64,000 nt of DNA. Source: Nageia nagi. Its lineage: Eukaryota > Pinophyta. The position numbers and the translations under genes were made by a program. Below the pieces are notes generated by a model, which saw only the letters and a program-made list of their open reading frames with translations, was not told the origin of the DNA and did no database searches. The DNA lies in NCBI GenBank assembly GCA_050084985.1, contig JBITNC010000001.1, positions 130,696,001-130,760,000 on the forward strand, written 5' to 3'. This document shows, in pieces, positions 47,386 through 60,266 of the stretch (positions within the stretch are counted from its first letter, which is position 1; every line of letters begins with the position of its first letter).

Positions 47386-48350
47386 TCACTTAGGTCTTTT
47401 GATATTTTGAGGTGGCAAATTCATAATTGGAGCTTTTATCTCATCATCATGATCATCATAATTGATTATGGGGCCACTATCAGGTTTTGGTACCTTTGTA
47501 TATGGACTAATTGAAGTTGCACTAGTCTCATCAAAGATTACATCTCTACTGACATAAGTCTTTTGAGTAGTAGGATCCATGAGTCTATAGGATTTGGATT
47601 CACTATCATACTTGAGAAGAATGTACCTCTTTAATTTTTCATCAATATTCTTCCTTTTCTCCTTAGGAATGTGCATGTAGGTAGTACAACCAAACATTCA
47701 AAGATGTGAGATGTCAGATTGCTCTCCTGACCATTTTTCTTTAGGTATCATCTTGTTAAGAGATTTTATGGGCACCCTATTAAATAGATATATGGTAGTA
47801 TTCACTGCTTCATCCCAAAATATTCCATCCATTTTTGTATCTTTCAACATGCTTCTTTCCATTTCCACAATGGTTTGATTTATCCTTTCACAAACTCCAT
47901 TTTGCTTTGGTGTGTAAGATGTGATCAACTATCATCAAATTCCATGCTTCTTTAGGAATGCAAAAAACTCATTTGAAAAATATGCCCCCTCAATTTAAAG
48001 GGAGTACATGGATATGATGAGCATTTTATTTTTTCATAAATGCCTTGAATTATTTGAAGTAAGAAAATGTTTGGTCCTTTGTCTTTAGGAGATAAACACA
48101 TATTTTTTTGTAGTAGTCATCAACAAGTAATAGGAAGTATCCAAGGCTAGAAATACTATCTCTAATTATTCTACATAGATCAGTATGGATCACATCAAGA
48201 GGTACTTTAGCATGATGTGTGCTATTATTGAATGGAATTTTGTGTTATTTTCCAGTTATGCAAGTAGAAAAAATATTATTAGGAGAAGTAAGATATGGGA
48301 GACCACATACCATATCCTTCTTTTGCAGATTGATTAGGGAGTTTAAATTC
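47386..48350 (-). pseudogene. Element I (copia) integrase, decayed
   Basis: Minus strand. The open stretch 47928-47698 reads YTPKQNGVCERINQTIVEME (the catalytic Glu of the integrase core lies in CERINQT) and ends SGEQSDISHL. It runs directly into the open stretch 47697-47386, FGCTTYMHIPKEKRKNIDEK, then LLKYDSESKSYRLMDPTTQK and YVSRDVIFDE, the copia integrase C-terminus. The N-terminal part with the HHCC and first Asp lies at about 48350-47930 but is broken by many stops. Confidence 0.85.
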
Positions 48351-49260
48351 ATGTGTCTAAATATTCAGTGCTAAAGAGTGGTCACATATGTGATATGAAC
48401 ATTGAGAGCCTAATTGTTAGAAACTACAATGTCAAATAGAAACATTCTTCCAACTCCTTTTGTTGTTGTTACTATTCAACATCCTTTGGACATTTCATGA
48501 ATGAAGCAAACCTTTTCTCCTTTCATAGTATTAAACTCCACCTTTATATTGATGTCCAACATCTGACTAACTGATAGGAGTTCTTTATGAGCCTTGGCAC
48601 ATATAATACCTCTTTTATTTGAAAATTATTCTTTTCAATTCAAACATGAACATCGCTCTTGCATTCAATATTATGCAATGTGTCATCACCAAATCAAACT
48701 CGACTAGGATTTGCATTATTATCCAAGGAAGAAAACCAATCCTTTCAACCATTCATGTGCTTGGAAGCACCGTAATCAACATACCATGTGGGTGAGAAGA
48801 AAGGGTTCTCTTGATTAATAAAAGTGAGATGGCTAATATCTTCAATCACTTCATTAACATCATTTACAATATTTTCTTGTTGTTATCTTCTTTGTGTTCA
48901 TATTTATTTCCACTTGCCTTGATTATGAGGGTTTCTTCCCTTTTTTTATTCTTATTGGTCGAAGAGGCTTGAGAAAAATAATTGTACCAATAATCCTACA
49001 ATTCATGCCTTTTCTTATCACAAATCATATAAATTTTCTTTTGCTTATCATTGGACTACTGGAAATTTTTTCCTTTACTTTTCTACTGGAAAATTTTTCT
49101 TACCTCTTTGATTGGATACCATGGCTTGTTCCTCTTCATAGGTGTTTGCTTATACCTAAGGATAAAAATGAATTGAAGGTTCATAGATTTATTCTAGGTT
49201 TGAAAACTATAATCAAAACAATAGTAAACATGCATAATCCATAAACTCTAAAAAAAGCTT
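48351..49260 (-). pseudogene. Element I (copia) gag tail and protease, decayed
   Basis: Minus strand. Near 48800-48730 the frame reads PTWYVDYGASKHMNG, the copia protease active site with DSGAS changed to DYGAS. FGDDTLHNIECKSDVHV and NNFQIKEVLYVPRL follow, as in the family. Upstream on the minus strand a basic gag tail (ANTYEEEQAMVSNQRGKKNF, near 49160-49100) and a degenerate zinc knuckle (ICDKKRHEL, near 49030-49000) are visible. The stretch FINQENPFFSP connects gag and protease. Confidence 0.75.
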
Positions 49261-49449
49261 ATGATCTAGCATGTCAAGTAGAAAGTAACTTAGGATCCAA
49301 AATATCATTTATGGATTATAGTATTTTGAATGAAGATAAAAAGAAAGAGATAAGAAATATGTGTAGATACCTAAAAATGATCTCTCTTTTGAAAGTCTAA
49401 AGAGAGACACAAAATTAAAGCATTATTATAAAAGTTACAATAAATGCAA

Positions 49450-50236
49450 AATGCTAGCATTCAATATAGAATGCTGAGAGCTCAAACCATATGCTAGCAT
49501 CCGATATCCAAACATCGATGACTCTATGATTGGTAAAATCAAAATAAAAATGCCAAGTTATTAAATGACTTCTCCAAAAAGCTATAGATCAAGGATGACT
49601 CATCACCAACCATGACAAGATCGGATAATCTTTTTTATCATTCCTTTTGTCTCTAAAATGGAAACTTTTCTAGTTTCCTTAATCTATAAATAAAACCTTC
49701 AACATTGAAGAAAGAGATCCTAAATTCAAAGTAAAGGAACTCTGCTAAAATGTTTCTAGAAACTTAGTAAGTTGAGTACTTTAGTTTGATGCTTTATGTA
49801 TTAATTTTTATTTGATATCATATTTTTCAAGGTAGAGGTATGTTTGATATGTTTATTATTTGTATTTGTGTGGGTTCCACAAGTGTTGAACAATGGAGCT
49901 ATTGAGGACATTCAAACAAAGAAGATTAAATATTGTTTATAGGATTACAAGAGAAATACTAAGAGCTTGTAATCATAGACACATAAATGCTAGTGACTGG
50001 AGGATGGGCACCAACATCTAATACTAATCGATGATGATCGCATTAGGATACCGATGATTTTGCAAGGAACCATAGAGGCCCAAAAAACCATTTTGTAAAA
50101 GTCCTTATGACAAGGCATACCAAATATAGGAATTATTAATTATGCATTTTGAGGTATACCCGAGAGCAATAAAGCACATATTTATTTTAATATTATTTAT
50201 CTTATTTGCTAATAGGGTTGCTTTTTGGGCATTACA
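49450..50236 (+). mobile_element. Probable 5' LTR of element T
   Basis: It ends GGGCATTACA at 50236 and is followed by a primer-site-like sequence. A TATA-like box, CTATAAATAAAACC, lies near 49686-49699. The 5' border is uncertain because no second LTR is in the window; TGCTAGCAT motifs near 49450-49500 are the best candidates. Confidence 0.45.
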
Positions 50237-50265
50237 TTCTAGTACTAGAAGGAGAGCCCCTGGCA
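50237..50265 (+). promoter_or_regulatory. Primer-binding-site-like sequence of element T
   Basis: TTCTAGTACTAGAAGGAGAG directly after the LTR end resembles the TGGTGCTAGAAGGAGGG-type primer sites of Tat/Ogre elements, with TGG changed to TAG. The tRNA identity is not asserted. Confidence 0.45.
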
Positions 50266-52022
50266 TGCAGACAACATTAGTGATAAAATATTTATGATTA
50301 TTTGTGTAGTTTGCATATTATGGTTTTGAGTCTTATTAAGATTCTTTTTGTTATGTATTTTTTTAGGTCTTGTAATAGAATCATTAGCGACTAGGTATCA
50401 AAAAGTGGTAACTGGATAACGATGTCAGTGAATGAGTTGGAATGCCAATATTTAGAAAATGAAGGTATCATTTTTAATTCTCATCAATACAAGTAAGCAC
50501 AATGTGGGAACTTGAAGATGAGAATTGGGAATGAGCCCCTTGTTTGTGATTCCTTTGCTCAGAGTGCATGCAAGAGGGTAGTTAATGTTAATGATAAAAA
50601 TGCATTAGTTTAACATTATTTTTATTTAAGTTTTAAAATTCTATTTACTTATTTGTTGGGTAGGGATCGTACAAAGCAAAGTACTTAAATTAATAATTTT
50701 TTTTATCTCATCTACCTATGCTCTCCCTTTGTGCTAAAAAGCGATTTGAGGTGGCCAAAATGGATTGGATAGGAAAAGGATAAATGAACCTTTATTTTTT
50801 CTTATGATCACATTAATTTGGTAAATGAATCTACACTAAGTTACTTCCACACTTGGAAGGGGTAATTGACTATCACTAAACTTGGAATGAACTTAAGGTA
50901 AATGAATTAGGTTTAAGGTGAAATAAATTATTTAATGAATATGGTGGTTATGCTCAAACATTAAAAGCTCTTTACTTATCTACCCTTACCATTCTAAAAG
51001 GTGGTCAAAGGATGATATGACTCATAAAGAGATCAAACTAACTTACATATTAATACTCTAACTTTTCAACCCTTACCACATCGTAAGGTGGTCAAAGGTT
51101 GATGTGACTCATAGCGAGGGGAAAAGAACTTGCATTAAAGGAAAATTTACTCACATTATAGGCTCCTTTCTTGTTTGCCTTTATCACACCAAAAGGTGGT
51201 CGAAGGTAGATTGTGACTCGTAAGGAGAGAAAATAAACCACACCTAAATTCTTCCACTATTTTAAGGGTTAATGAACCTTATTAAATGGTCAAGAATCTC
51301 ATGGGTTGACTAGACTAAGATATACACTAATTAAAATATTATTTGAATCACATAAAAGAAAGTTTTAATCAATGTACATGCATGTTTAGGAGGGTTAGAA
51401 TTTTTATCTGTAAGTACTTTATCTTAGTTAAATGCACATTCAAAAGGCTTGATAAAATGGACATAAATGAGTTGAAGGTCATTACCAACCATTGATTCTT
51501 ATTTTCTTATGCTCCCACCAATAACATATAATGAGCCTTAGAGCTAAAATCTAGAGATGATTACCATGTTCATAGCTTAGAAGTCATTATTTTTTATTTG
51601 AATGAATATAAAAAAGGAGGCTCTACTTGTATTTAATCATCAAGATAGTTATTAATGATATTCTTGAACCCCATTGCACTAGGAGGACCATTTTAAGCAC
51701 CAAGCCATTACTTAGCCATAGATAGCCTAGTAGTATTACCAACCTACCTTGATTAAAACACTTGACTAGACAAAACATTCTAAGAAAACTAAAAATATTA
51801 AAACATATAGTTTATATCGCTCATATTAAAAGATTAATTGATCATGCTAAAAAGAAAAAGAAAAAAAGATAATTACACTAAAAAGGTAAGTATTCATGTA
51901 GGTTATTGCATTAAATTATTTTTTCGTAAACATAAACTTAAAAGATAAAAATATAATTTCTATGTTCGATGTTTTCTTTATTTTTATAGTTTGCAAAAAA
52001 AAAGAAAAAAAAGAAAGAGAGA
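50266..52022 (+). other. Untranslated leader of element T
   Basis: About 1.75 kb with no supported frame between primer site and gag ATG, a normal length for Tat-like leaders. It holds three to four diverged tandem units (50975-51260). No intron could be defined. Confidence 0.5.
50975..51260 (+). repeat. Tandem repeat in leader of element T, three units of about 95 bp
   Basis: Units near 50975, 51057 and 51165 share (C)AAGGTGGTC(A/G)AAGG, a GTGACTC(A/G)TA block and GAGA..AAA. A more diverged fourth unit may lie near 50720-50800. Confidence 0.65.
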
Positions 52023-54300
52023 ATGGTGCACACTCATTCTCAAAAGGCTCGTCAGGAACAAGAACCATACAATAGATACTATTTAAAAGAAAGAGAAAGT
52101 CATAGGTCTAGTAGGAATAATTCGAGAAGAGAAACTCCTTGAAATACAAATCTTAAAGTTTATTCAAATCCTATTGATAATGATTTAAAATAAATTAGAC
52201 AACATCTAACATAATTACCTATTCCTCATTCTTCACATGCTCATAGCCTTCATCTCTCACAAGCTCATTCAACTGACACTATATTTCAAAGAGGCCCTTA
52301 TAAACCTAAATAGAATCATGTCACATGATACCTAATAGATGGATGTTTAGTCCAATCATATTTAAGAAGAGATGATTATACTCCTATAATATCCAGGTAA
52401 ATAGAAGAATTCGATGATCAAATCTCTATACATACAACTACAATTCCAAAATCAATATATCATTTCAAAATATACAATAATCATTTTCATGTTTTGAATT
52501 CAAAAATGCCAACTCCTTTTTAAAGTTATAGAACACCTAAACAAGAGTGTGATGTAAAGGATAAACATGACCCAACAAAGTTTAAGTTGCAAGAAATACC
52601 TCTTATGCGCATCAAAAATAGTATGTAGCTCAATAATAATATACAACAACAACAAGGGTTGACTTTTTATGATCAAGGGGTGCAACAAAAGGAAAAACCT
52701 ATTAGGCTTATTGAATAACAATAGTTACAAGCATAGCTAGTGTTCAACTTACATAAAAACAAAATACCAATGATGTACCCTAATAAGAAAAATGTTCACA
52801 ACCAACATGGACATAATCAAATGTTGAGTATAGATAGAAAAGGACAACCCAAAGCATGATCTTTATCATCACATGGCCATGAAGAGTATAAATTATCTAT
52901 CTAAGAAAAAGGAAGTTTCACTTAGAAATCGAAAAAATGAACTTCAAAGATATCATTTGCCTCCACAAAAAGATAAGGGATAACCATATTACCCTCCTAG
53001 ATAATAATTACCTCTACGACCACTGCATAAACCCCCAACTCCTTCTAAACCATATGATATGGCTTATTATGATGCTAAGACATGTTTTGAACATATGTAT
53101 GAATCATTCCCTAGGTATGAAGAAAGAATGGATCATAGGAACAAATAATATCCTATGTATCTTCAAAATAAATCAGAAGAAAAGGGTGAATTTTGTAAAT
53201 AATTAAAGTAAATTTAAAGATAATTGTGTATGTAGGGTAAGCAAAAGGTATCATGTGAAACAACTTGTAACAAACTAATTCATCCTAGTGTCCCCAAAAA
53301 GGAGATTCCTTTTAAATTCAAAATTCCCAATATTGAACCATTTAATGGAAGGGAAGATCCTAAAGAACATCTAATATGATTCAAATATTCAAGTTATGTA
53401 ATTGCTAATGATGATGCATTAATGTTACATATCTTTCCCATAATTCTTTTTGGCCAAGTAAGGGATTAGTACAATAACTTATCAAAAAGCATCAGTTCAT
53501 ATTCTCAATTGGCAAATTTAGTCTTGGAACACTTTAGGATCAACATTAAAGATAAAACATCTATCACTAATCTTACAAGATTACAACAATTTCCATATGA
53601 ATCAGTCACTAATTTCATCTTAAGATGGAGAGTAATATTGAAAAGCATGCCTTATAATTTACCTCAAGAGGAGTTAGTCAAGATGTTTAGTCAAAGCTAT
53701 TTAAAGTTTATCACTAGTACCTTATTAATCCAATAATATAAAACATTTAAAGAGGCCATTTCTTAGGTTGTAATAATAAAAAAGGTTAAAATCCAATATG
53801 GTGAGATAAAAACTAAGAAAAGGGACCCTTATTTAAAAAAAAAGTCAAATAGAACAAATAGGTAAATGATTACCAACCAATAAAGTTTCTATTACTAAAT
53901 AGGTGGAACCATATCCTCCACAAAATGAGGAAAAGGATTCTAGACCCAAAAAAAAGTTCACACATTTTTCATAATCATTGTATGATATTTTGAGAAAACT
54001 ATGTGATCATCAAGTAATTAGTTTATCGTATATAAGGCCAGAACATCCTAAAGGTAAAGAAAGTAGATGGTATAATGAGAACAAATTTTTCCATTACCAT
54101 CAATAAAAGGATCATGATATAGATAAATGTAGGACATTAAAAAATAAGATTAAATATTTAATTGACAATGGGAAATTATAAGTTGATAATCTTATGGCTA
54201 TGCCAAATCAAAACTTAGGAATCTATCAAAACTCTCTCCCTCAACATCAAGCTAATAATATCTCATGGCATCCACCTAAAGAATCAAGTAACATATAATT
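52023..54300 (+). pseudogene. Element T gag, decayed
   Basis: It starts at ATG 52023 (MVHTHSQKARQEQEPYNRYY), a basic Arg/Ser-rich head followed by a long Gln-rich, weakly conserved region. The capsid-like core lies at 53290-53740 (PFKFKIPNIEPFNGREDPKE, then NLVLEHFRINIKDKTSITNL and LPQEELVKMFSQSYL). A zinc-finger-like tail, FFHYHQ*KDHDIDKCRTLKN, lies at about 54090-54150, matching the CRYHQ..GHDTEDC..LK motif of Athila/Tat gag. Stops are many, nearly all TAA/TAG. Confidence 0.75.
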
Positions 54301-54605
54301 GGAGTTATGATAATTCAACCTTCATAGGAATGATCAATGTTACTAAAAGATTTCAAAAGGTAGAAGGAAGAAAAAATGCCATACGAAACAACCAACAAGA
54401 TGAGGTTTATATGCAATCACACATACCTAGGATACAATTTCCTAAAGTTTCTATGAAGGGATCTCTACATGAATAGTTAAAAAATTCACAAGTAAAAATA
54501 TATCTATTTGAATTATTACAACAATCCAAGAACCATAGATATGCAATGAATCAATTGTTATAAATGATCTAAATATATATAAATGATCCTAAAAGCTTCT
54601 AAATA

Positions 54606-55075
54606 TATATAAATGATCCTGAAAGCTTCATGTCTTTTGTAAGAAACATTAAAATAAGTCAAAAACCTACTATTATTTTCTATGATCATAAAATTAAACA
54701 TTCGAATGGGGCACATAGTCAAGATCCACCTTTGCATATCATAGATAAGGTAGATGGAATAATTTTTAAGAAGATCTTAATTTATGAGGGTTCAACTATA
54801 AACATTATTTCAACGATTGCATGTAAGAATTTTGACCTTCCTTTTTCACATATTTTTGCACCATCATTGCAACTGAAGGCATTTAATGATGTTTTATGTT
54901 CAACAACAAGATCAATCTCATTGCCCATTATTGTAGGGTATAAAATAGTGCAAACATTGTTACAAGTAATTGAAGGAGATATTACATAATATAATATCCT
55001 TTTAGAAAGGCCTTCGATTAGGGATATGCAATGTATCCCATCAACATACCATAATTGTTTAAAATATATTCACAT
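54606..55075 (+). pseudogene. Element T aspartic protease, decayed
   Basis: The open frame 54630-54989 holds KVDGIIFKKILIYEGSTINI, where the Tat protease active site D.GSS.N is reduced to YEGST. It continues through LQLKAFNDVLCSTTRSISLP to VIEGDIT*YNILLERPSI, then QCIPSTYHNCLKYI, the YN.LLGRPW.H...AVPS..HQ..KF closing motif of Tat elements. The changed active site and stops mean it is inactive. Confidence 0.85.
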
Positions 55076-56330
55076 TGTAATAATACTCATTTACCTAATG
55101 ATGTAGCCCTGCCATCTACTCATTACTTTACAACATCAATTCCAATAGAAATACCATTGATTGCTAATATGAGTAAGAATAATTGCACATCCTTGAGTAC
55201 TTTAAAACAAAAACATGCTACCAATCAAGAGTCATCTAATACTCAACAAAAGGTTGCTGATGGATCACACCCAAAAATAGAACCCACACCACAAGAAAGA
55301 TACTCTTGGAAATAAAGGTCACTCAAGTTAGATGAAGTGAGCAAAGCTTTTTTGTCAAAATTTCTATCTTTAACTAATACCTCATCGAAAAGTTATTACT
55401 ACAAAGAGGATGATAGGCCATCAAATAGTTACCTAGTAACAATAAGATTGCTAGAATTAGGTATAGGGGAATTTGGAATTGATTATGTGCTTTTTAATAT
55501 TCCATATGCCAAAGATATGGGATGACCTAAATAATCCCCTTGGATAGTGGGGAAATTGGTACATTAAGAAGAGCTCATAATCAAAATATTTTTGTTTATT
55601 CAGGCCCTCTAATGCCACCTTTGATTCCTTTACCTAAGCCACATGAGGGAGTTTTTTGTAATTAATTGGAATACTTATCACCTTATGTGAGATAATTTGT
55701 CCAAATATATTTTAATAGATATCAATGGAAGGGAAAAGGTTTAGGTCATTACGAACAAGGACCTCAATATACAATTGATATCTATGATGAACTTCCAATA
55801 GACAAAATAGGATTGGGTTACAATGATAAGAATAAAAAAGAACCTCATCATAAAATAGTCAAAATAGAATAAAAAAATCTTGAATATGAGGAACCACATG
55901 AAGAATTTTAATGGATACCAAATCTAGATATTCTAGAATATGAAGTATTAATACCAAAAAATTTATTTTCTAACATTGTTTTAATTAACATGGTTCAAAT
56001 AGAAGAAATGACTAATTCAAGTTGAGAAAAAATATCCTTTGATTGGTTTGGAAGTAACGATTTTGGACCATTAAGTCCATCAAACTTGAGTAGTTATTTA
56101 TCATACTTTATGGTAGATGAGGATACCATGGATTTTACACTCATTTCTAAATGAACCAAAATACAAGATTTCAAAGATATATATGTTATACTTCAAACCT
56201 CTAAACTCATGATAAATATGACCTTAGATGATCAATATTTAGGTGAAGATGAAGAATACAACTAAAATGACAAAAATTAGTTTCTAGTAGCAAATCAATT
56301 GGAAGAAGGGATCATATGCTAATTGAAGAA
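55055..56330 (+). pseudogene. Element T protease-RT spacer region
   Basis: It includes open frames 55055-55315 and 55337-55525. The latter reads MSKAFLSKFLSLTNTSSKSY and ends ELGIGEFGIDYVLFNIPYAK, words usual in the linker of Tat polyproteins (KGLGYGA..G.G YxP). Near 55735-55830 GKGLGHYEQGPQYTIDI and KIGLGYNDKNKKE are further linker motifs. No enzyme domain is expected here. Confidence 0.6.
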
Positions 56331-56339
56331 ACTATCAAA

Positions 56340-57270
56340 GTAGATTTAAGTGATGAACCTAACAAACCAAAGATTATTAAATTAGAAAAATTACTAAATG
56401 AGGATAAGAGATTGGAATTTGTATCTATACTTAAAGAAAAATAAAATATATTTGCATGGTCATATGCTGATATGTAGGGATTAGATTCAAATTGGGTGGT
56501 GCACAATCTAGGTATCAAGGAGGATGTTAAACCAATTAAATAAAAGTTATGGAAGATGCATCCCACAATAGCCCTAATGGTAAAATAAGAACTACAAAAA
56601 CTATTAGAAGAAAAATTCATACACTCCATTGATTACTCTGATTGGATTTCCAACATGGTGCCAGTTAAAACATTCAATGGGAAGATTCGAATATGCATGG
56701 ATTTTAGAGACTTAAATAAGGCTTTCCCTAAAGATGATTTTCCTTTACCAAATATTGATTAGTTAGTCAAATTTACTATGGGACATGAAATGCTATATAT
56801 CATAAATGGATTTTCAAGGTATAATCAAATAAAAGTAGCATCAAAATATCAACAAAAAATAACTTTTTTAACACCTTAGGGAACCTCTTATTATAAAGTA
56901 ATGCCCTTCGACCTAAAGAATGCAGGAGCTACTTACCAATAACAAATGACATATTTTTTATGATTACATACATGATATTTTGGAAGATTACATAGATGAT
57001 GTATTATCCAAATTTAAAACCAAAGAAGATCATCTAAAGGTACTGATGAAGATATTTGATAGATTATTGGAACATAATATTTGACTAAATCCAAAGAAAT
57101 ATGTTTTTGGGGTCACTTAAAGAAACTTATTGGGATTTATTATTTCTATAAAAGGAATTTAAGTACACCCAAATAAGATAAAAAAAATAGTGAATATGCC
57201 TCCCCCTTCAAATATAAAATAATTACAAAGCCTACAAGGTAAATTACAAGCTATAATATGCTTCATATCA
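56340..57270 (+). pseudogene. Element T reverse transcriptase, decayed
   Basis: NIFAWSYADM*GLDSNWVVH near 56444-56500 is the usual lead-in. LWKMHPTIALMVK, SIDYSDWISNMVPVKTFNGK and ICMDFRDLNKAFPKDDFPLP (56690-56750) follow with almost canonical Tat sequence, then GFSRYNQIKVASKYQQKI. The catalytic box is intact as DYIDDVLSKF with YIDD at 56989-57000. Homology continues as far as SLQGKLQA. Stops interrupt it at many Gln positions. Confidence 0.9.
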
Positions 57271-57279
57271 TAATTATCA

Positions 57280-57830
57280 AACAAGTGCAAACCATTTAAC
57301 AAATTATTAAAAAAGGGTATTGCATTTCACTAGGAAAATGAAAAACAAGAAGTGTTTGATGAAATAAAATGTTATCTTTTATCACCTTTGATTTTAGCTC
57401 CACCTAGGGAAGGGGAACCATTCCTACTCTATTCATCAGCTATAGAATTTGCACTAGGAACCATGCTTGCTCAAAAGAATGAAAATAATTAGAAGCAAGC
57501 TATATACTATCTCAGTAAAACCTTGATCGATTATGAAATTAAGTGTGTGTATATGAAAAATCTATGTCTAGCAGTAGTTTTGGAAACCAGGAAGCTTAGA
57601 CATTATATGCTAAATCATACTATTTACGTAATTGCCAAAGCATATCCATTAAAATATATGATAAATAAAATGTACCAAAATACAAGAATATATAAATGGA
57701 TTATAAATTTGATAGAATTTTATCTATATTTTATAATTCAAAAATCAAATAAAGGTCAAGTCATAGCTGATTATCTTGCTAAAGTACCACTACATGATAA
57801 TAGATCGCTAATCATAGAATTACCAGACGA
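57280..57830 (+). pseudogene. Element T RNase H (gypsy type), decayed
   Basis: LILAPPREGEPFLLYSSAIE, then FALGTMLAQKNENN (57390-57490) is the start of RNase H, with the Asp strand replaced by YSSA. The open frame 57523-57915 begins MIDYEIKCVYMKNLCLAVVL (Glu helix) and continues RKLRHYMLNHTIYVIAKAYP, then IEFYLYFIIQKSNKGQVIAD and YLAKVP, the KGQ..ADFLA end of the Tat domain. Confidence 0.85.
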
Positions 57831-57879
57831 ACACATTTTCCAAATAGATGAGATACAAATTCTTATTGATTCTATAAAA

Positions 57880-58290
57880 AAATGGGATATGATAATTTAT
57901 TTTGATGGATATTGATGCAAAAAAAGTGGAGGTTTTGGTATCATATTTGTAATATTGTAAGGAATTCCTATACCATATTCATTCAAACTCAACTTCCCAT
58001 GCACAAATAACTGTGCTAAATATGAAACCTTAATACTAGCTATAAAGAACTTTCATAAAATTGAAGCTAAGGAAATTCAAATTTATCAATGATTCATTAT
58101 TAATTGTAAATCAAGTTAAAGGGATTTTCTAATGTAAAGATCCTTTACTCCAAAAATACAAAATGTTGATGGATATACTATTACAGTCATTTGAAAAATA
58201 TGACCTAGAGGCAGCACCAAGATCAACCAACATGTTTATTGATGATATGACTTCAATTGGATATTTAATACTTGATAACCCTCATAAACA
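57880..58290 (+). pseudogene. Element T archaeal-type RNase H, decayed
   Basis: Immediately after the first RNase H, WDMIIYFDGY*CKKSGGFGI (Asp of YFDG kept), then FKLNFPCTNNCAKYETLILA (Glu kept), AKEIQIYQ (strand before the third acid) and, in a shifted frame, SLIVNQVKG mark the second RNase H typical of Tat/Ogre elements. It lies downstream of RT here, in contrast to element B. Confidence 0.8.
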
Positions 58291-58369
58291 AACCATTAAC
58301 ATTTAAATAATCCAAAAAACCCAATATTCATTAGAGATGGATAGAATGGAACATGTGGTTCTTGACATT

Positions 58370-59649
58370 ACAATGGAAGATAAAAACTTATGGCATATCT
58401 AGTTAGTTAAATTCTTGAGATATGAAGTATTATCTATCAATTTACTAAAATCATCCAATAAGGTATTCAAATTAAAGGCTTATCATTATTGTATGTTAGG
58501 GGATGTTCTTTACCATAGGGGCTTAGATGGGATATTACTTAGGTTCCTAGAATGAGCAAATTTGTAAATTACAATTTCATGTGCACATGATGGAATATGT
58601 AGAGGAAATTTTAGTGATCCTATAATCACATAATGATTAATGTGTATGGGATATTATTGGTCTATTATAAAATGTGAATTTATGAAATATATTAAAAAAT
58701 AATTCAAATATCAATAACATTCTAATTTGTTTAACCAACCACCATAATCATTACAACCCATGCAAACTCTATGGCCATTCTCAATATGGACAATAGATCT
58801 TATAGATTAGATATCTCCTAATTCTTTAGGTGATCATAAATTCATAATAACAACTACATAATATATCACAAAATAGATCAAAGCTATTCCTATGATCTAT
58901 ACAAAAGGACCAAAAATAGAAGAATTCATAGAACATGATATCATTTACAATTTTAGAATTCTTACTCAAATCATCACAGATAATGGAAATAATTTCAAAA
59001 ATAAGGAGGTGTTAGCCCTATACAAAGGGTACCATATTAAAATTATCTTTTCAATGCCTTATTACCCTAAAAGGAATGGATAAGCTAAGGTTACAAATAA
59101 AACTATTCAAAGTATTCTACTTAAAAGAGTTAACAATTCTCATAGAGACTAGCATGCAAGAAACCCACATGCTTTATAGGTTTATCGCACTAGCATTAGA
59201 ACTCCTATAGGGGCAACCCCATTTTCTCTAGTTTATGGGGTAGAAGCAGTTTTTTCCCTTGGAAAGAGAAATCCCATCTTTACGAATTGCTTTATAAGAT
59301 TACATTATAGATGAGGTAGCTTGCCAAACATGACTAGATTAATTATTATTATTATATGAAAGATGAGTTCATGAATTATAACATATGCATAATTATGAAA
59401 ATTGTATTAAACAATCTTTCGAACAAAGGGATAAAATTCATGAATTTAACATAGGATAATCAATACTTAAATAAAACCAAAAAATTTCATGAATGGAATG
59501 ACAACTTCGATAAATTTACCCCTAATTGGTTAGGATCTTATATAATAAAAAGGAAATTTGGTTTAGGAGCATATCACTTAGCTGACATGGAAGGAAGTGA
59601 AGAGTGTGATCTAATAAACATCATGTATCTTCATCTTTTTTATAGTTGA
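58370..59649 (+). pseudogene. Element T integrase, decayed
   Basis: LGDVLYHRGLDGILLRFLE-like sequence near 58500-58550 leads into a broken zinc-binding region (HDGICRGNFSD). TIDLID*ISPNSLGDHKFII (first Asp kept) lies near 58791-58850. The open frame 58892-59083 holds TQIITDNGNNFKNKEVLALY (second Asp kept), then KIIFSMPYYPKRNG. NTIQSILLKRV-like and RTPIGATPFSLVYGVEAV follow near 59200-59250. The end, TPNWLGSYIIKRKFGLGAYH, then LADMEGSEECDLINIMYLHL to the TGA at 59647-59649, is the Tat integrase C-terminus. Confidence 0.85.
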
Positions 59650-59767
59650 AATTGCTTTATATTATTTATATATATTGTAAATATATAGTTAAATACATTA
59701 AAAGTTATACAATGAACTCATAAAAATAAACTGATTTAACAGATGTCAAATAAATAGGCCAAGGGTG

Positions 59768-60252
59768 TGTTGGAATGTATAATGCATTATTGTAAAGGTT
59801 TTATAATAAATTTCCATGTAAGTTCACTAATACATAAGGGTATCATTTGATATCTTAAGTATTTAAGTGAATATGATAATGTAACTTGTCCTACACTCCA
59901 TTTCATGAGCATGCCCCTTGGGTAAAAGGATGTGCATGTCATGCTTTTGTATGTTGGGTAAAAAGGTGATCCAAAGAGGGATTTTGGCCTATACATAGAA
60001 GGCTCCCTCTTTGGATCACATACCAATTTCTAGAGTAAAGCTATGCTATAGGATAGAGTTTAGGAGGATTATAAGAGTTCATATATGTTAAGAAGTGAGA
60101 TTTAGTTAGTGGATGTACTCCTAGTTGGAGGAACCACTTACATCTTAAGTTATCTTTATGAGATTGATTTGCAAGTTTATTAGATGTGTATTATGAGCTT
60201 TCATGTGAGCTTGGGAGTTTATAATTGTTTAGTATATACTTCAATTCTCTCA
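59768..60252 (+). mobile_element. 5' LTR of copia element J (485 bp)
   Basis: It starts TGTTGGAATG and ends CTCTCA two bases before an iMet primer site. It lies about 120 bp after the integrase of element T, so J probably inserted into T's 3' untranslated region. The second LTR is outside the window, so the target duplication cannot be checked. Confidence 0.8.
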
Positions 60253-60254
60253 TT

Positions 60255-60266
60255 TGGTATTAGAGC
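60255..60266 (+). promoter_or_regulatory. Primer-binding site for initiator Met tRNA (element J)
   Basis: TGGTATTAGAGC, one C-to-T change from TGGTATCAGAGC, directly after the LTR. Confidence 0.85.

Larger units (their letters stand above)
49450..59649 (+). mobile_element. Element T: Tat/Ogre-like Ty3/gypsy retrotransposon, decayed
   Basis: Probable LTR, leader, gag (52023), protease, RT, RNase H, archaeal-type RNase H and integrase lie in order, the standard domain order of plant Tat elements. No 3' LTR is present: a copia LTR (59768) follows the integrase by about 120 bp, so the 3' untranslated region was probably split by that insertion. Confidence 0.8.

Noticed and set aside
48894-49244. 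116-codon plus-strand open frame
   Set aside because: Hydrophobic antisense of the Lys-rich gag tail of copia element I.
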